This document shows, one piece after another, positions 35,201 to 46,215 of a stretch of DNA of 64,000 nt. Source of the stretch: Fistularia commersonii. Lineage: Eukaryota; Chordata; Actinopteri; Syngnathiformes; Fistulariidae. The notes under the pieces were generated by a model, which was not told the DNA's origin, searched no databases, and was given only the letters and a program-made list of their open reading frames with translations. A program made the translations under genes and the position numbers. How positions within the stretch are numbered: the stretch's first letter is position 1; every line of letters begins with the position of its first letter. The DNA lies in the NCBI GenBank assembly GCA_037954325.1, contig JBBMNZ010000009.1, positions 8,910,001 through 8,974,000 on the forward strand. The letters are read 5' to 3'.

Positions 35201-35445
35201 ATCAGATGCTATCTACTTTGCTGAAGATACAAATCTCATATAATCACATGACAAATGATACAAATCTCATATAATCACATGACAAATGAATATAATGTTA
35301 AATTACTTTGTTTAAAGCCAAGATGTGGGATTCTCTCGATTGGCGTATCTCTTTTCTTCATGAAAAGGTAAAGATCTCTGAGGAACTGTTCCTCCGTCAT
35401 CCCCTCCATCCACTCCGCGGTGTTCTCCCTCTGTCCTTGTGCCAT
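32207..35445 (-). CDS. ARID-domain transcription factor (ARID5/ARID6-like)
   Basis: A nuclear DNA-binding protein with an AT-rich-interaction domain. Coding exons on the - strand: 35445-35307, 34810-34758, 34613-34516, 34420-34264, 33508-32207; phases agree, 582 codons. The ARID spans about residues 14-107: EEQFLRDLYLFMKKRDTPIE, RIPHLGFKQIDFYVMF, QNLGGYHQVTAQQLWKQVY, STSAATCTRRHYERLLLPY. TPIERIPxLGFKQ and STSAATCTRRHYERL are typical of the ARID5 group. The rest is Pro/Ser-rich and disordered, with EPLNLSVK (similar to CtBP-binding PxDLS motifs) and a C-terminal LTSEEVMKLKKIISGSS. The start is the first ATG of the exon entered through a TTCCCCAG acceptor (exon from 35456), so only ~13 residues precede the ARID, shorter than ARID5A/B. 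The teleost gene arid6 is my best guess; I do not recall its sequence well enough to give the symbol. The last acceptor is CAGCAG, allowing a one-codon variant. Confidence 0.88.
34660..34684. repeat. (GA)n microsatellite in ARID intron
   Basis: GA repeated about 12 times. On the coding (-) strand it is a CT run located ~47-71 nt upstream of the acceptor of the exon starting at 34613, so it extends the pyrimidine-rich region there. Confidence 0.9.
35225..35288. repeat. 32-bp tandem duplication next to ARID exon 1
   Basis: GATACAAATCTCATATAATC... occurs twice in immediate succession with period 32 (copies starting 35225 and 35257), nearly identical. It lies within the ARID intron, about 20 nt past the donor at 35306. 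Confidence 0.85.
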
Positions 35446-35456
35446 CCCTGCTCGGC

Positions 35457-38400
35457 CTGGGGAACAAACACGAGTTTGTTTCGGCAGGAACGTGTTGTCA
35501 CAAGAGGTGGCAAGTTTAAAAAGCTGAACTTCATTGTACACTCAGGGTTGAACAAACAGCCCTGGAGCTGAGATTCACTGCTGACAATGCCTCCCTGTTT
35601 AACAGTCACAATTTCCTGACTGATGATTGTCAAACATGTCCAGTTGTGACCATATATCAAAAATAAATCCTGTGTTTGCTCTCGTGTCACAGCGAAGTTC
35701 ACCTCGCAACAACATTCCATTGACATGAGGCTATATCAATATATCCATTCATTCTAAAAAAGAAATCCTACTTTTCCTCGCTTTATACCAAAATGGTTCC
35801 GTATAAAATGACATGATTGCAAAGATGATGTATAGGCCTGATGTGGTGGTTATTTATTTGTGATGACCATTCCCAGTTCTTATTTCTGAAGCCTTCTTAG
35901 AAGCTCAGGCCACAAAATCACAGACAACAAAAGTAATTATGATCTTAATGATATTATCATAACTTCTACTAGTTATTATCTCAAGACAACTATTATGATG
36001 TGTAAAGATATTTATCAAAATAAATCAGCCTTGCCTAATTTCTTTATACACTCTGAATAACAGGTATAGCCATCTCATGTAATACGAATGTCATCATTTC
36101 ACACCAGCAAATAAAATCCTACGTTGATTTATATTTGATTCTGTCTGATAAAGTGTTCCTCACCTGCGTCTCAATTCCGGATAAAGGTTAATCCTCTAAA
36201 ATTATGTGTCTGCTGCCAACAGATTGTTAAACTGTCTTGCTCCTCCAAACGTAAAAGACTAGACGTCTGGGCTGCCCTGTCATATCTGACATAAACCCAT
36301 CCCTCTCTGAAAATATTAAACTGACAAAGGAGGTGTTTATGTGAACATTGTCCTGTTTGAGATTTCCATCGTTGGACCTGTTCAGCCTGTTCTTTAAACA
36401 TGCCCCTAAATACTGTGTTGAAGAAAAGCTCACAGGAATTTGGAGAAAAGCAAAGGGAAATATTAATAGATATACAAATAAATGTAGAATGAAGAAACCG
36501 TATCCTTCATGTCCGAGGGACACACTGCTGCATTAAAGTTTATTAAAGTTTAGCAAGCAGGAGATGTTTAGTGGATAAATTATAGATTCTCTTCAAGAAA
36601 TATTGGCACACAACAACATTGCTTCCCAGACTGTTTAATTGAAACATTGAATCTAACATACTACTTTATTTACTATTGCACAAAATAAACTTGTATTGCA
36701 ATTCTCCTTTTTCGCGGCATGATTAGTATCAGTGCTGAAACTGGAATTGTGACATTTTCATGTCATTCTTGATATGATTGGGACACATCACACAGCTGTG
36801 GTTAAGTCTCTCATTCACTCTCTCAAGCAACTGCGGTGTTTTATTCCTTATTACTTTATTTATGAACACTGAAGATAAAATTATTAGTTGTCATTGGTCC
36901 TCTGAATTTTGCAGTCTCAATTGCAAAACTTGGTAGCTTTTCAGACTTGTACTTTCATTAGACAGAACTGTCTTCTTTATTTAGCCCTATGCGATAATCT
37001 GTATTGTAGAAAACACACAAGAAAAAAAATGCTCTGTTGGATACCACACCAGAGCAATTATTGCAAAACAGCTTGTTATAAGCTCCACAAAGTTAGAATG
37101 ACTTAAAAAAATAAATAAATAAAAAAGGCAAAAACTTATGTCTTATTACTGATGAAGGTCACTTACCAAGATATACTATTTCCAGCCTTCATAATGGTAA
37201 ACTTGGGAATTTATATTTTTGCATTGAAAAATACCTGCAGAGAATCGCTATAACTCTCTTTGTATTAGTCTATTTTAATTTTCGTATGTATTCCATGCCA
37301 AACCAAATCAAAATGATCAGTGGAAAATGAATCCCCTGGCCCTGACGCTTCATCAAACAACATTCAACAAGGGACGACTCTATCAGCAATCGTATTTTCT
37401 AAACTTGGTCCAACCCTGGCGAAACCGACAGCTTGTACTGCAGCGCAATTAGTGTTGAAAATACCATATTTCAAATTTTATTCGGTATATTGGTTCTCAT
37501 TCTGACCTATACATGGCACTGCCTGAGCCAGCGCCAAACACCACTTCCATTTATTGTGATGAGCAGGCGGCCTCCATTGAAACAAACCTGCCAGGATTAG
37601 TTTAAACCAAACGTCTCGCCTGTATGATTGCTGCATCAAATTCAGGGTTTTCAAACAATGAAAATAAATATTATTTTCACAAAATCTTTTAAATGTGAAT
37701 GTTTGACTGAACTAATGTGATGTTTGATTATTTTCCCCAATGGCCTCTCGGGAATAAATAAAGTTTTTCCTGATTCAGATTTTTCCACTGAATAATTAGC
37801 TGGCAGGTTTGTGTCCACTAACGAACCAGGCATCTTGACAGGATAGTGATATTATAGTTCTTTTTTGAGATTATGTTATTCTATGCCCAAAGTCTGCCCG
37901 GACAAGAGGCAAAGTTCACAAGCATCACTTGATTGATTGGATCTTTTGATAAAAATAAATAAATTAAAAAAATATAGATTTTTAACTGGAACTCGCTCCC
38001 ATTTGCATTATGTGATAGGCGTTAGAGACTCAGAGACATTTGATAAAAGTCGGTCTCGGTTCAAGCTGATGAATGTGTATGTGACAAATGAGAATACCTG
38101 AATGACATTGTATAAAGGTCGCTTCTAAGTGTTCATCAGTTTTGGATCATTATCACTGCATTTATGACATGTTTAACCAGAACTACAATTATGCCGCTTG
38201 TCATTCAGTTGATGTGCAATCTGTATGAATAGGAGTTTCTAATTTAAGAATATTTTCTCGGCCTACAGTGGGTGTCACTGAGTGCATGTTGCCTCACTGT
38301 ATGGCTAAAATGTAAATTAGCTTAAAATGACAGATCTATTGTGTGGAACTACAGCCTTCTACAAAGCATTTGACACAGTTAATTAATATTTTGGCGGTAG

Positions 38401-38488
38401 GATACCATCGTAAAATATTCCCATGCTGTTGGCAATGAAAGACTTTCGTTGCTATTTCTCCCGGAGGCAGAATGTTAAAATGCAAATA
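35457..38488. other. ARID 5' flank/intron and intergenic DNA
   Basis: The ARID coding exon is preceded by a splice acceptor, so a 5' non-coding exon and promoter probably lie in this interval, but I could not place them. Short ORFs (for example 36171-36401 and 36227-36523, - strand) have no recognisable domain. The rest is AT-rich with no supported gene. Confidence 0.4.
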
Positions 38489-40048
38489 CAGGTCCTTCTC
38501 AAAAAATGTGCATATTGTGATAAAGTTCTTTATTTTCCATGATGTAATGATAAAAATTAAACTTTCATATATTTTAGATTCATTGAACGCAACTGAAGTA
38601 GTTCAAGCCTTTTATTGATTTTGGCAAAAAAGTAAAGAAAAACCAAAAACCCCTATCTCAAAAAATTTGCATATGTCATCCGACCAATACAAAAAAAGTC
38701 AACCTTCAAATAATTATGTTCAGTAATGCACTCAATACTTGGTCGGGAATCCTTTTGCAGAAATGACTGCTTCAATGTGGCGTGGCATGGAGGCAATCAG
38801 CCGGTGGCACTGCTGAGGTGTTATGGAGGCCCAGGAGGCTCCAATAGCGGCCTTAAGCTCATCCACAGTGTTGGGTCTGGTGTCTCTCAACTTCCTCATC
38901 ACAATATCCCATTGATTCTCGATGGGGTTCAGGTCAGGAGAGTTGGCAGGCCAGTTGAGCACAGTAATACCATGCTCAGTAAATCATTTACCAGTGGTTT
39001 TGGCACTGTGAGCAGGTGCCAGGTCGTGCTGAAAAATGAAATCTTCATCTCCGTAAAGCCTTTAAGCAGATGGAAGCATGAAGTGCTCCAAAGTCTCGTG
39101 ATAACTAGCTGCATTGACCCTGCCCTTGATAAAATACAGTGGACCAACACCAGCAGCTGACATGGCACCCCAGAGCATCACTGACTGTGGGTACTTAACA
39201 CTGGACTTCAGGCATTTTGGCATTTCCTTCTCACCGATCTTCCTCCAGACTCTGGCATCTTGATTTTTGAATGACATGCAAAATTTGCTTTCATCCGAAA
39301 AAAGTACTTTGGACCACTGAGCAACAGTCCAGTGCTGCTTCTCTGTAGCCCAGGTCGGGCGTTTCCACCGCTGTTTCTGGTTCCAAAGTGGCTTGACCCG
39401 GGGAATGCGGCACCTGCAGCCCATGTCCTGCACACGCCTGTGCACGGTGGCTCTGGATGTTTCTACTCCAGACTCAATCCACTGCTTCCACAGCTCCCCC
39501 AAGGTCTGGAATCGGCCCTTCTCCACAATCTTCCTCAGGGTCCGGTCACCTCTTCTTGTTGTGCAGCGTTTTCTGCCACACTTTTTCCTTCCCACAGACG
39601 TCCCACTGAGGTGCCTTGATACAGCACTCTTGGAACAGCCTATTGGATCAGCGATTTCTTTCTTTGTCTTACCCTCTTGCTTGAGGGTGTCAATGATGGC
39701 CTTCTGGACAGCAGTCAGGTCGGGAGTCTTACCCATGATTGCGATTTTGAGTAATGGACCAGGCTGGGAGTTTTTAAAAGCCTCAGGGATCTTTTGCAGG
39801 TGTTTAGAGTTAATTCGTTGATTCAGATTAGGTTAATAGCTGGTTTAGAGATGCTAATTTTTTGAGATAGGAATTTTGGGTTTTCATGAGCTGTATGCCA
39901 AAATCATCAGTATTAAAACAATAAAAGACCTGAAATATTTCAGTTGGTGTGCAATGAATCTAAAATATATCGTAGTTGAATTTTTATCATTGAATTATGG
40001 AAAATAATGAACTTTATCACAATATGCAATTTTTTTGAGAAGGACCTG
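38489..40048 (-). mobile_element. Complete but inactive Tc1-like transposon
   Basis: A 1,560-bp element flanked by TA on both sides (38487-38488, 40049-40050). Termini read CAGGTCCTTCTCAAAAAA and, reversed, CAGGTCCTTCTCAAAAAAAT. The inverted repeats are long, about 200 bp (to ~38690 and from ~39840), and each carries a second inner copy of the ATCTCAAAAAATT motif, the IR/DR layout typical of Sleeping Beauty-type Tc1 elements. The transposase is encoded on the - strand between the arms. The two arms differ at several positions, so the insertion is not recent. Read directly from the sequence. Confidence 0.92.
38732..39736 (-). pseudogene. Tc1 transposase with two in-frame stops
   Basis: Cut-and-paste DD34E transposase. 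The start MGKTPDLTAVQKAIIDTLK opens the N-terminal helix-turn-helix region (KKEIADPIGCSKSAVSRHL), followed by a basic GRKR motif and a second helix-turn-helix (TSRATVHRRVQDMG). Catalytic residues are visible: D in LFSDESKF, D in FQHDLAPAHS and E in DLNPIENQWD, with 34 residues between the last two. The frame is broken by TAA at 39064-39062 and TGA at 38986-38984 (probably a former Trp codon), with no frameshift. About 333 codons in total, near the normal ~340 for the family. Not functional as it stands. Confidence 0.92.
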
Positions 40049-42770
40049 TATATTCTTGGGTAAGTTTACTCTATTTGTATATTTTTATATCTTGTCATCC
40101 CATTTGGCATTCTGTTAAGTGACACGACATCATAAAAACATCAGCTTCTCACACTTAAAGCCACGATAGAAAAAAAAACTTGTATTATTGTTTTTCATGA
40201 TCAAATGGTGCAGTTGAACAAGTGCATCAGAATGGCATTTTCATGTGACAGTTCATAACATCTGGTATTTAGAATTCCATAGCATCTAATGTAAGTGTGG
40301 GTGTGGAATGTTTTTAATGTCTTCCATTGCCTCAAAGCTCTATTTGCTTTACACAGTGATCTCTGTCAGATTTACTAACAGTCTGTGATATTCCCACGTT
40401 TCATAAGAGTGACTGTCAAAAAACCTTAAATTAGGTGGTAAACATGAATATATAGTCTTATAACGACATGGAAATCATTTTTACAAGTGCTTCAAAAAAG
40501 AGACATTAAAATATTTTGCTGAAATATTGTGGGAGGTTGTTTAGTTGTAATTCTTATCGTAAATAAGGATTACAGTCAAACTGACAAGCAAACCCCCCCT
40601 AAAAATTTTACTCACAGTCACAGTCAAAATTTCATCAGCCACTCTTGGTGCTTATATCGCTTATATTGAATCCAAAACATAATATGGAAATATTTTTTCA
40701 CTGTGCTTCTTGAGGGATTATGAGATATTTGAATTTACCTACAGCTGAAGTAAGTTGCTACTCCTGGAATGTGACTCTCACTGTCTGTCCCTAAAAGCCT
40801 AAAAATGATAATTTCTCCAAAGAGAATGTGGTTTTACCACCATCTCAAAGAAGCCCTTATTAACCTGTGGTAGATAGAGACTGATGAATTCCTGACAAGA
40901 ACTGCAGTGAAGGTGAAGGTCACGAAGACTTTTGAAAACTCCAAAGAATGCAAATCACTTCAGGGGACTGAAGATGACGACTACATTGTCAGACAGCAAA
41001 ATACCAACAGAAAATTTTGACTGCCCTGCAACACGGTAATACCAGGACTGTGACTGCTTATCTGTAAGGTAGATCACATTTGTATATTCCAACATTATAT
41101 GGATTAGTACCCAAATGTGCACTCATTTGTTTTGAATAGCGTCATTTTGACTCTTCATATTGTTGTGTAAAATGTATACATGACATTTTAACAAGACCAT
41201 TTATTGCTCCACACTGTTTGCTTTTTTCACCAGTTAACTGGATTGCAGGTTATTGTCCATGCTGCTGTTTAATGACATACTATAGTAAGGAAAACAATAA
41301 TGTTAAAAGACAAAGAATCGTCATGCATGTTTGCAGCCCAAGAAAAAATGCAGATTACCAAAGAGGAAGCATTTTTGAGATAAAAATACACTGATAAATA
41401 GACCTATAAATACAATGATAAGATGGATATTACTAAAGCCCAGGTATTAAGATAGCTTTTTGATTTCTTGATCACTGCCAGTAGTTACAGGAATCATAAT
41501 AATTAATTTTATACAGATCCAAACTGTTCTCTTAACTGCAACAATAACTGACAGCCTCTGCAGAAAACACAATGGATTTGTGTGTCCGTAACCCAAGCCA
41601 GAAACAGAAGTCATCCACTACAACAGTCTTCACACTTCTTTTCTCTACACTAATTAAAATACCATGACTAAGCTCACAAATCAACAAAAAGTAAAATCAA
41701 ACACTTAAAGGATTAAGTGTGCTGGCTCTGAGTCAGTTTGGAGCTAAGCTGTTGGAATAAAAAGATCAGAACCCTTATTATGAGTTGGTATCACAATCCA
41801 AAAAACTTTATTGTCAGGATGTCTCTGGTTACTGAACTCCAGTCTAATTTCTTCAAGTTATCACAAAAGGTGGAGAGAATGCAGTGGGGCGGGAATAGAG
41901 AATGAACAGTGGCTGGCCTGGCTTCTTTCAAAGGAAAAAAAAAGCTAATAAAAACACAAATATATTAATAACTGACCCCCCCCAGTGTTACATTCACCGC
42001 CACTCTAGATATCAATCACATAATGATAACAAAATACAACCCTTTCTTGCAAAGCTACATAAAGAGCCAGTGCTACGTCGAAAAATAACAAGATAACCCA
42101 AATGTGAATTTTGCTAAAACCATGGCGTTATTAAATAAAAAAAATACAAAATGATTTTTTTAAACTATATCCATTTTTCAAAATCCAATGAAAAGTATTC
42201 TTTCTTGCTCTTAACTAATGTTCAAAAATATATAAATCCACGTATATAGCACTTTCATCACAGTAATGATAATACAAAATGAATATCAACATTTTCCCCT
42301 GATTTTTGTTATAGATGCATTATCTGTATGATTCCAACCAATTCAAAAAATGTCTTCAATATAAATTGCTGGATTCGTGCACATCCCAATTAGACAGAGG
42401 GCAGCAAGATGAGGTGTGGCAGCGGCGACCTGAACCTCCCCACTGAAGACGCGGGCCCTCAAAAACTGGGCTATGAGGCGTGGGCTCTTCTTCCCAGCAT
42501 GTTGGCAATATGATGTTTGTAGAAAGATTTGTTATATTATTATAGGCACAATGACATCTACAGCCTGTGTAATGCCTTTAACCTGAGTGTGTGATATTAT
42601 TATTCTTGCTGATTGAATGATAAATGACAGAGAAAAGTAACAGGGTGCGCCATACGTTACTGCCTGAGGGGGACATGTGTGAGCAGACAGGTGCTGTTTG
42701 CTGCCGTCAATCCATAAGCAATATAGGATAAAAAACAAGATATATCAAACAAAAAAAGGAGGACTTTTAA
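40049..42770. other. Intergenic, no gene seen
   Basis: AT-rich sequence with no supported ORF or RNA. A small GC-richer patch at 42400-42500 carries no recognisable coding frame. Confidence 0.4.
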
Positions 42771-42842
42771 GATTCAACATTCTAAGCGTCTATTGTCACA
42801 TGTGCAGTGTAGAAACGTGTTTCTCTGTACAGTGAAATTCCT
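42771..42842. repeat. Dispersed repeat, second copy
   Basis: GATTCAACATTCTAAGCGTC through AGTGAAATTC, closely similar to 11493-11558 in the bdp1 intron. Confidence 0.6.
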
Positions 42843-42894
42843 ACTCTGCTGTCCGCAGTGCATTTGGATATGTGCTGGATACGTACATCAGAAA

Positions 42895-42950
42895 GTAAAG
42901 GAGCTTTTCTTGGAGGTGCATGGTCTTCATATACAAGTAAAGGTAAGACA
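42895..42950 (+). mobile_element. Fragment resembling hAT transposase 3' end
   Basis: GGTGCATGGTCTTCATATAC then AAGTAAAGGTAAGACAATAA resembles 48860-48897 (GGCGCATGGACTTCATGTAT, AAGTAAAGGTAAGAGATAATA), the terminal codons and stop of the hAT transposase remnant. Short, so tentative. Confidence 0.4.
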
Positions 42951-43178
42951 ATAAATGGTTTGCTGTTTTATAAAAAATTAAATGAGACAAAGGAAAAAAA
43001 AAATCTGAAAAAAGTGAGCTTTACTGAATTATTCTCTTCTTTTTCTTGTAATTCTATTGATGGGCAACCTTTATTAGAGCCGATTAAAGCACCAGATTAG
43101 AAACAACTAAAACTTCAACTTCAACCCCCCTCTGCTTGCTGCTTTAAAAGAAATGTTCCTTCTGGGCCAAATACGTTC

Positions 43179-43181
<3 letters not shown>

Positions 43182-43214
<33 letters not shown>
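43182..43214. repeat. (GT)n microsatellite
   Basis: Uninterrupted GT dinucleotide run of about 16 units, followed by a short GAGA stretch. Confidence 0.95.
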
Positions 43215-43215
<1 letters not shown>

Positions 43216-43324
43216 TGAGAGAGTGAGAGAGGTATGCTGATGAGATATGAAACATGACCAGTAGTCAATATGCATGCTGCAGGTTGAATAGGTTATAAGA
43301 ATATCCTTTTAAGTTCTTACAATT

Positions 43325-43570
43325 GTAAATGTGGCTCCAAAGGAGTCAGTGTCTCACCAGCAATGCCACTGGCACTCCTGCACCAGTGGTGGCAGAGCTG
43401 CCACCACTGGTAAGTGGTGAGTAAGACACTAACCAGACCATGGGGAGCAACTGGGGTCCGAGTGTCATACCCAAGGATACTTAGGCATGCAGACAAGAGG
43501 TGCTAGGGGTCGATGCCTCAACCTTTTGATTACAGGGGCATACACTTCACCGACTGAGCCACAAGAAATA
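43325..43570. repeat. Dispersed fish repeat fragment
   Basis: Contains CATGGGGAGCAACTGGGGTC, ATACCCAAGGATACTTAGGC and CTTCACCGACTGAGCCAC, the wording of a common teleost repeat (GGAGCAATTGGGGTTCAGTG ... CACTGAGCCACAG). It also has a short inverted repeat, CCAGTGGTGGCAG / CTGCCACCACTGG, near 43383-43410. Class not assigned. Confidence 0.5.
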
Positions 43571-44945
43571 GATCAACAAGTTGTTTTGCTTGAAAAATAG
43601 TGGCATCCAAGAGCAAAAGCATCAGAGCAACAGAGCTGTTTTAACTACTCAACTCTATTGAACTACTTTGTTCCACATAAACTACTCCGAATGGGATAAA
43701 AGTGTCTCCGCTCTCACATTAGCAGAGAGAAACACAAGTACGGAGGCGCTTCTTAATATCAAACTGCCCTTAAGCTCCATCACTACGCTCTGTTAAATCA
43801 AATGACTGCTGCAGGACATATTGTGAGAATTAAAAAGCTCCCGGTCTCTTGCTGAGGAAGAGGATAATCCTCAATATCTACACTCTTGCAAACTTCCCGA
43901 TGCCTGATTTGAATGTACAAAAAGAGCTGAACGTCTAAACGACACTGCAGGGGGTTCTCAAGCAGGTAGATGGTAGAAGTTCAGCATTCCTTTTTGGAGA
44001 GCTCTATGAGGACATGTTTTGCATTCACAGCCCCTGCACTCTAAATAAAATTATGAGCCTGATGAAGGTATCCTATATGTATGTGGTTTATTCTGCATAG
44101 CTACATACCTTGAACATGAGAACATTTTGTTGCATTTCTTGAGATAATGAGCCACTTTAAATTGTTGTACATGAACACAACCCACATGAATACAGATTAC
44201 CCTAAATTATACGTTACGATGTTGAAACATAACATATCCCTTTTTAACATAGAGCATGTAAAATATTTTTAATATGGTTGTTTGTAACATCATAGATTAA
44301 CAGCAATTCTACAAATATCCCCAAGAAATTTGATATATATTTTCATTTTTGATAACATCAGGCACTTTCACTGCGAACTGTGTATTTTCACAGGAGGCCT
44401 GTGACTGTGAGGAAAGGACACACAATAACTGAACACAAACTGCTTTGATTCCATCCACGATTCATCCAAGATGAATTGTAGTGAATTCGAGTCTTTCCAT
44501 CACCTCTACATTCTCTGAGCTTTGGATAATCAAATACAATTTGAAACCCAATACCTTACTCCTTGAGATGTTATTACGTTTCCATTCATGTCCTCAATCC
44601 TCCGCTCAAATTTTCATGAGAACTTCATCATAATTGTATCTCAAAGTGAAACCTGCTCATCTCAGTCAAAACCATCAAATCATAAATAAGGGTGGCAGGT
44701 GACGGATTTTAAAATATAAGGGATAGAACTACACTACTGTTTAAAGGAACCTGGTTTGAGGTGTGTTTAAAATTTCCCTTAGTCTGAAAAAAACTTAATA
44801 CATCTACGGGCAGTGACAACTATTATCCATACTCCTTATTTATCCATATATTCATTTTTAATTTGTATCTAGGCTGTCAAACTTTGAATCTGGTGCCTCT
44901 TTGCTGCCAGCAGCCAGCAGTCTGTGAATGGATCACTGTACTCAC
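43571..44945. other. Intergenic, no gene seen
   Basis: AT-rich sequence with no supported gene or named repeat. Confidence 0.4.
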
Positions 44946-45052
44946 CCTTTCCTGCATTCTTCTTCTTTGACAAGCAGGTTCCTGGATAGGCGGTGGGAAG
45001 CAGTGGGGTGTTTGATGAAAGAGTTTACAGCCCGCACTTTGGGATTACTCAT
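44946..45052 (-). other. Possible orphan first coding exon, unidentified
   Basis: On the - strand, ATG at 45052 opens a 35-codon frame (MSNPKVRAVNSFIKHP ... RNLLVKEEECRK) that runs into GG/GTGAGTAC, a strong splice donor, at 44945. The upstream - strand sequence (45053-45330) is GC-richer than its surroundings and carries a TGACGTCGG CRE-like site near 45217-45225. A second frame there (MEDLGREGSNFLILITLTSV...) ends at a possible donor GAGAG/GTGAGACG. No downstream exons were identified on the - strand. It could be the 5' end of an unrecognised gene or chance. Confidence 0.3.
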
Positions 45053-45583
45053 CCACTCATGGGTCCGATCTCTTCCTTTCCGAGCTACATGACTGCAGCA
45101 TCACTCCATCCCTCCCTTTGTTCCCGGACCCATGAGTTAGTGTAGCAGACCGTGGCAGAGCGTCTCACCTCTCGCTTGGCAAAGCCTATCTGCTCTAGCC
45201 AAACTCCCCTTAGCACCGACGTCAGAGTAATAAGGATCAGGAAATTGGACCCTTCCCTTCCCAGATCCTCCATGTGACGGAAAGAATAACCTGTGTCCTG
45301 CCTCACGCTCCTGCTTACACTCCTTCCCCCGTGCGCTGTAGCTTCACCTTAGAGACCTCCTTGGTAAATGATTTGTGGTCTCTGGCAAAAGCATACAACA
45401 CATCCAGGATTGTAAATATTCTGGAAAGAAAATCCAAATATTTACTTTGCATTAGAAATGCTTATCCAGTGGAAAAAAAAATTGTATTCCATCTGTTCGC
45501 TGTCTGCTGGAGGATTCACCCTTGATTGACCTCCCCCACACATCTGGTCTGGTACATTTTGTTTCAGATTGTGTGTTCAACAG

Positions 45584-45680
45584 CAAAACAAAACAAAACA
45601 AAACAAAACAAAACAAAACAAAACAAAACAAAACAAAACAAAACAAAACAAAACAAAACAAAACAAAACAAAACAAAACA
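45584..45680. repeat. (AAAAC)n pentanucleotide array
   Basis: About 19 near-perfect units of AAAAC. Its reverse frame produces an artefactual (FVLFC)n ORF. Confidence 0.97.
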
Positions 45681-45707
45681 TAATATAATATAATGAAAAA
45701 TACATGT

Positions 45708-45775
45708 TGGTGCAGTGGGTGGGGTTCTACGGTTTCCTCCCACAATCCAAAAACATGCAGCAGGTTAATTGGAAC
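45708..45775 (+). repeat. SINE-like repeat fragment
   Basis: TGGTGCAGTGGGTGGGG, GGTTTCCTCCCACAATCC and AAAAACATGCAGCAGGTTAA match the same dispersed family as 25770-25935. It sits exactly between two pentanucleotide arrays. Confidence 0.6.
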
Positions 45776-45808
45776 AGCAAGGAGTGCAGGCTGAGCAGAA
45801 GAAGATTG

Positions 45809-45872
45809 ATAATATAATATAATATAATATAATATAATATAATATAATATAATATAATATAATATAATATAA
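45809..45872. repeat. (AATAT)n pentanucleotide array
   Basis: About 13 perfect AATAT units, then degenerate TA-rich sequence to about 45895. Confidence 0.97.
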
Positions 45873-46215
45873 CACGATATATATATAATATAATGTAATT
45901 GGATGTATGGATCATTATATACAAAAATAATGTCAGTACATTTATATGGTCGTTAATAAAATGTCAAAAATATAAATATTTTAATTTCAGTTTTCATTTT
46001 GTTCAATTTACATGATGCCTAATTGGAACACGCATAAAAATCAAATTAAAAATGTGGCCCGCCAGCCAAAATTATTGCCCACCCACCCTCTAACTTTTCT
46101 TATAATTGTCCCAACATTTAGAGTTACTACTCTCTGTCCTGGACTCTTCCCCTTCCTTTTCTCTCTCTGCTTCCGAACAAGCCTGTCTCCTCTCCTGCTT
46201 CCTCTTTCTCATTCT

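Noticed and set aside
39332..39821. + strand ORFs inside the Tc1 element
   Set aside because: Antisense shadows of the transposase gene.
45452..45745. 97-codon - strand ORF rich in FVLFC
   Set aside because: It is the translation of the (AAAAC)n array.
45727..45924. 65-codon - strand ORF of repeated IILYY
   Set aside because: It is the translation of the (AATAT)n array.
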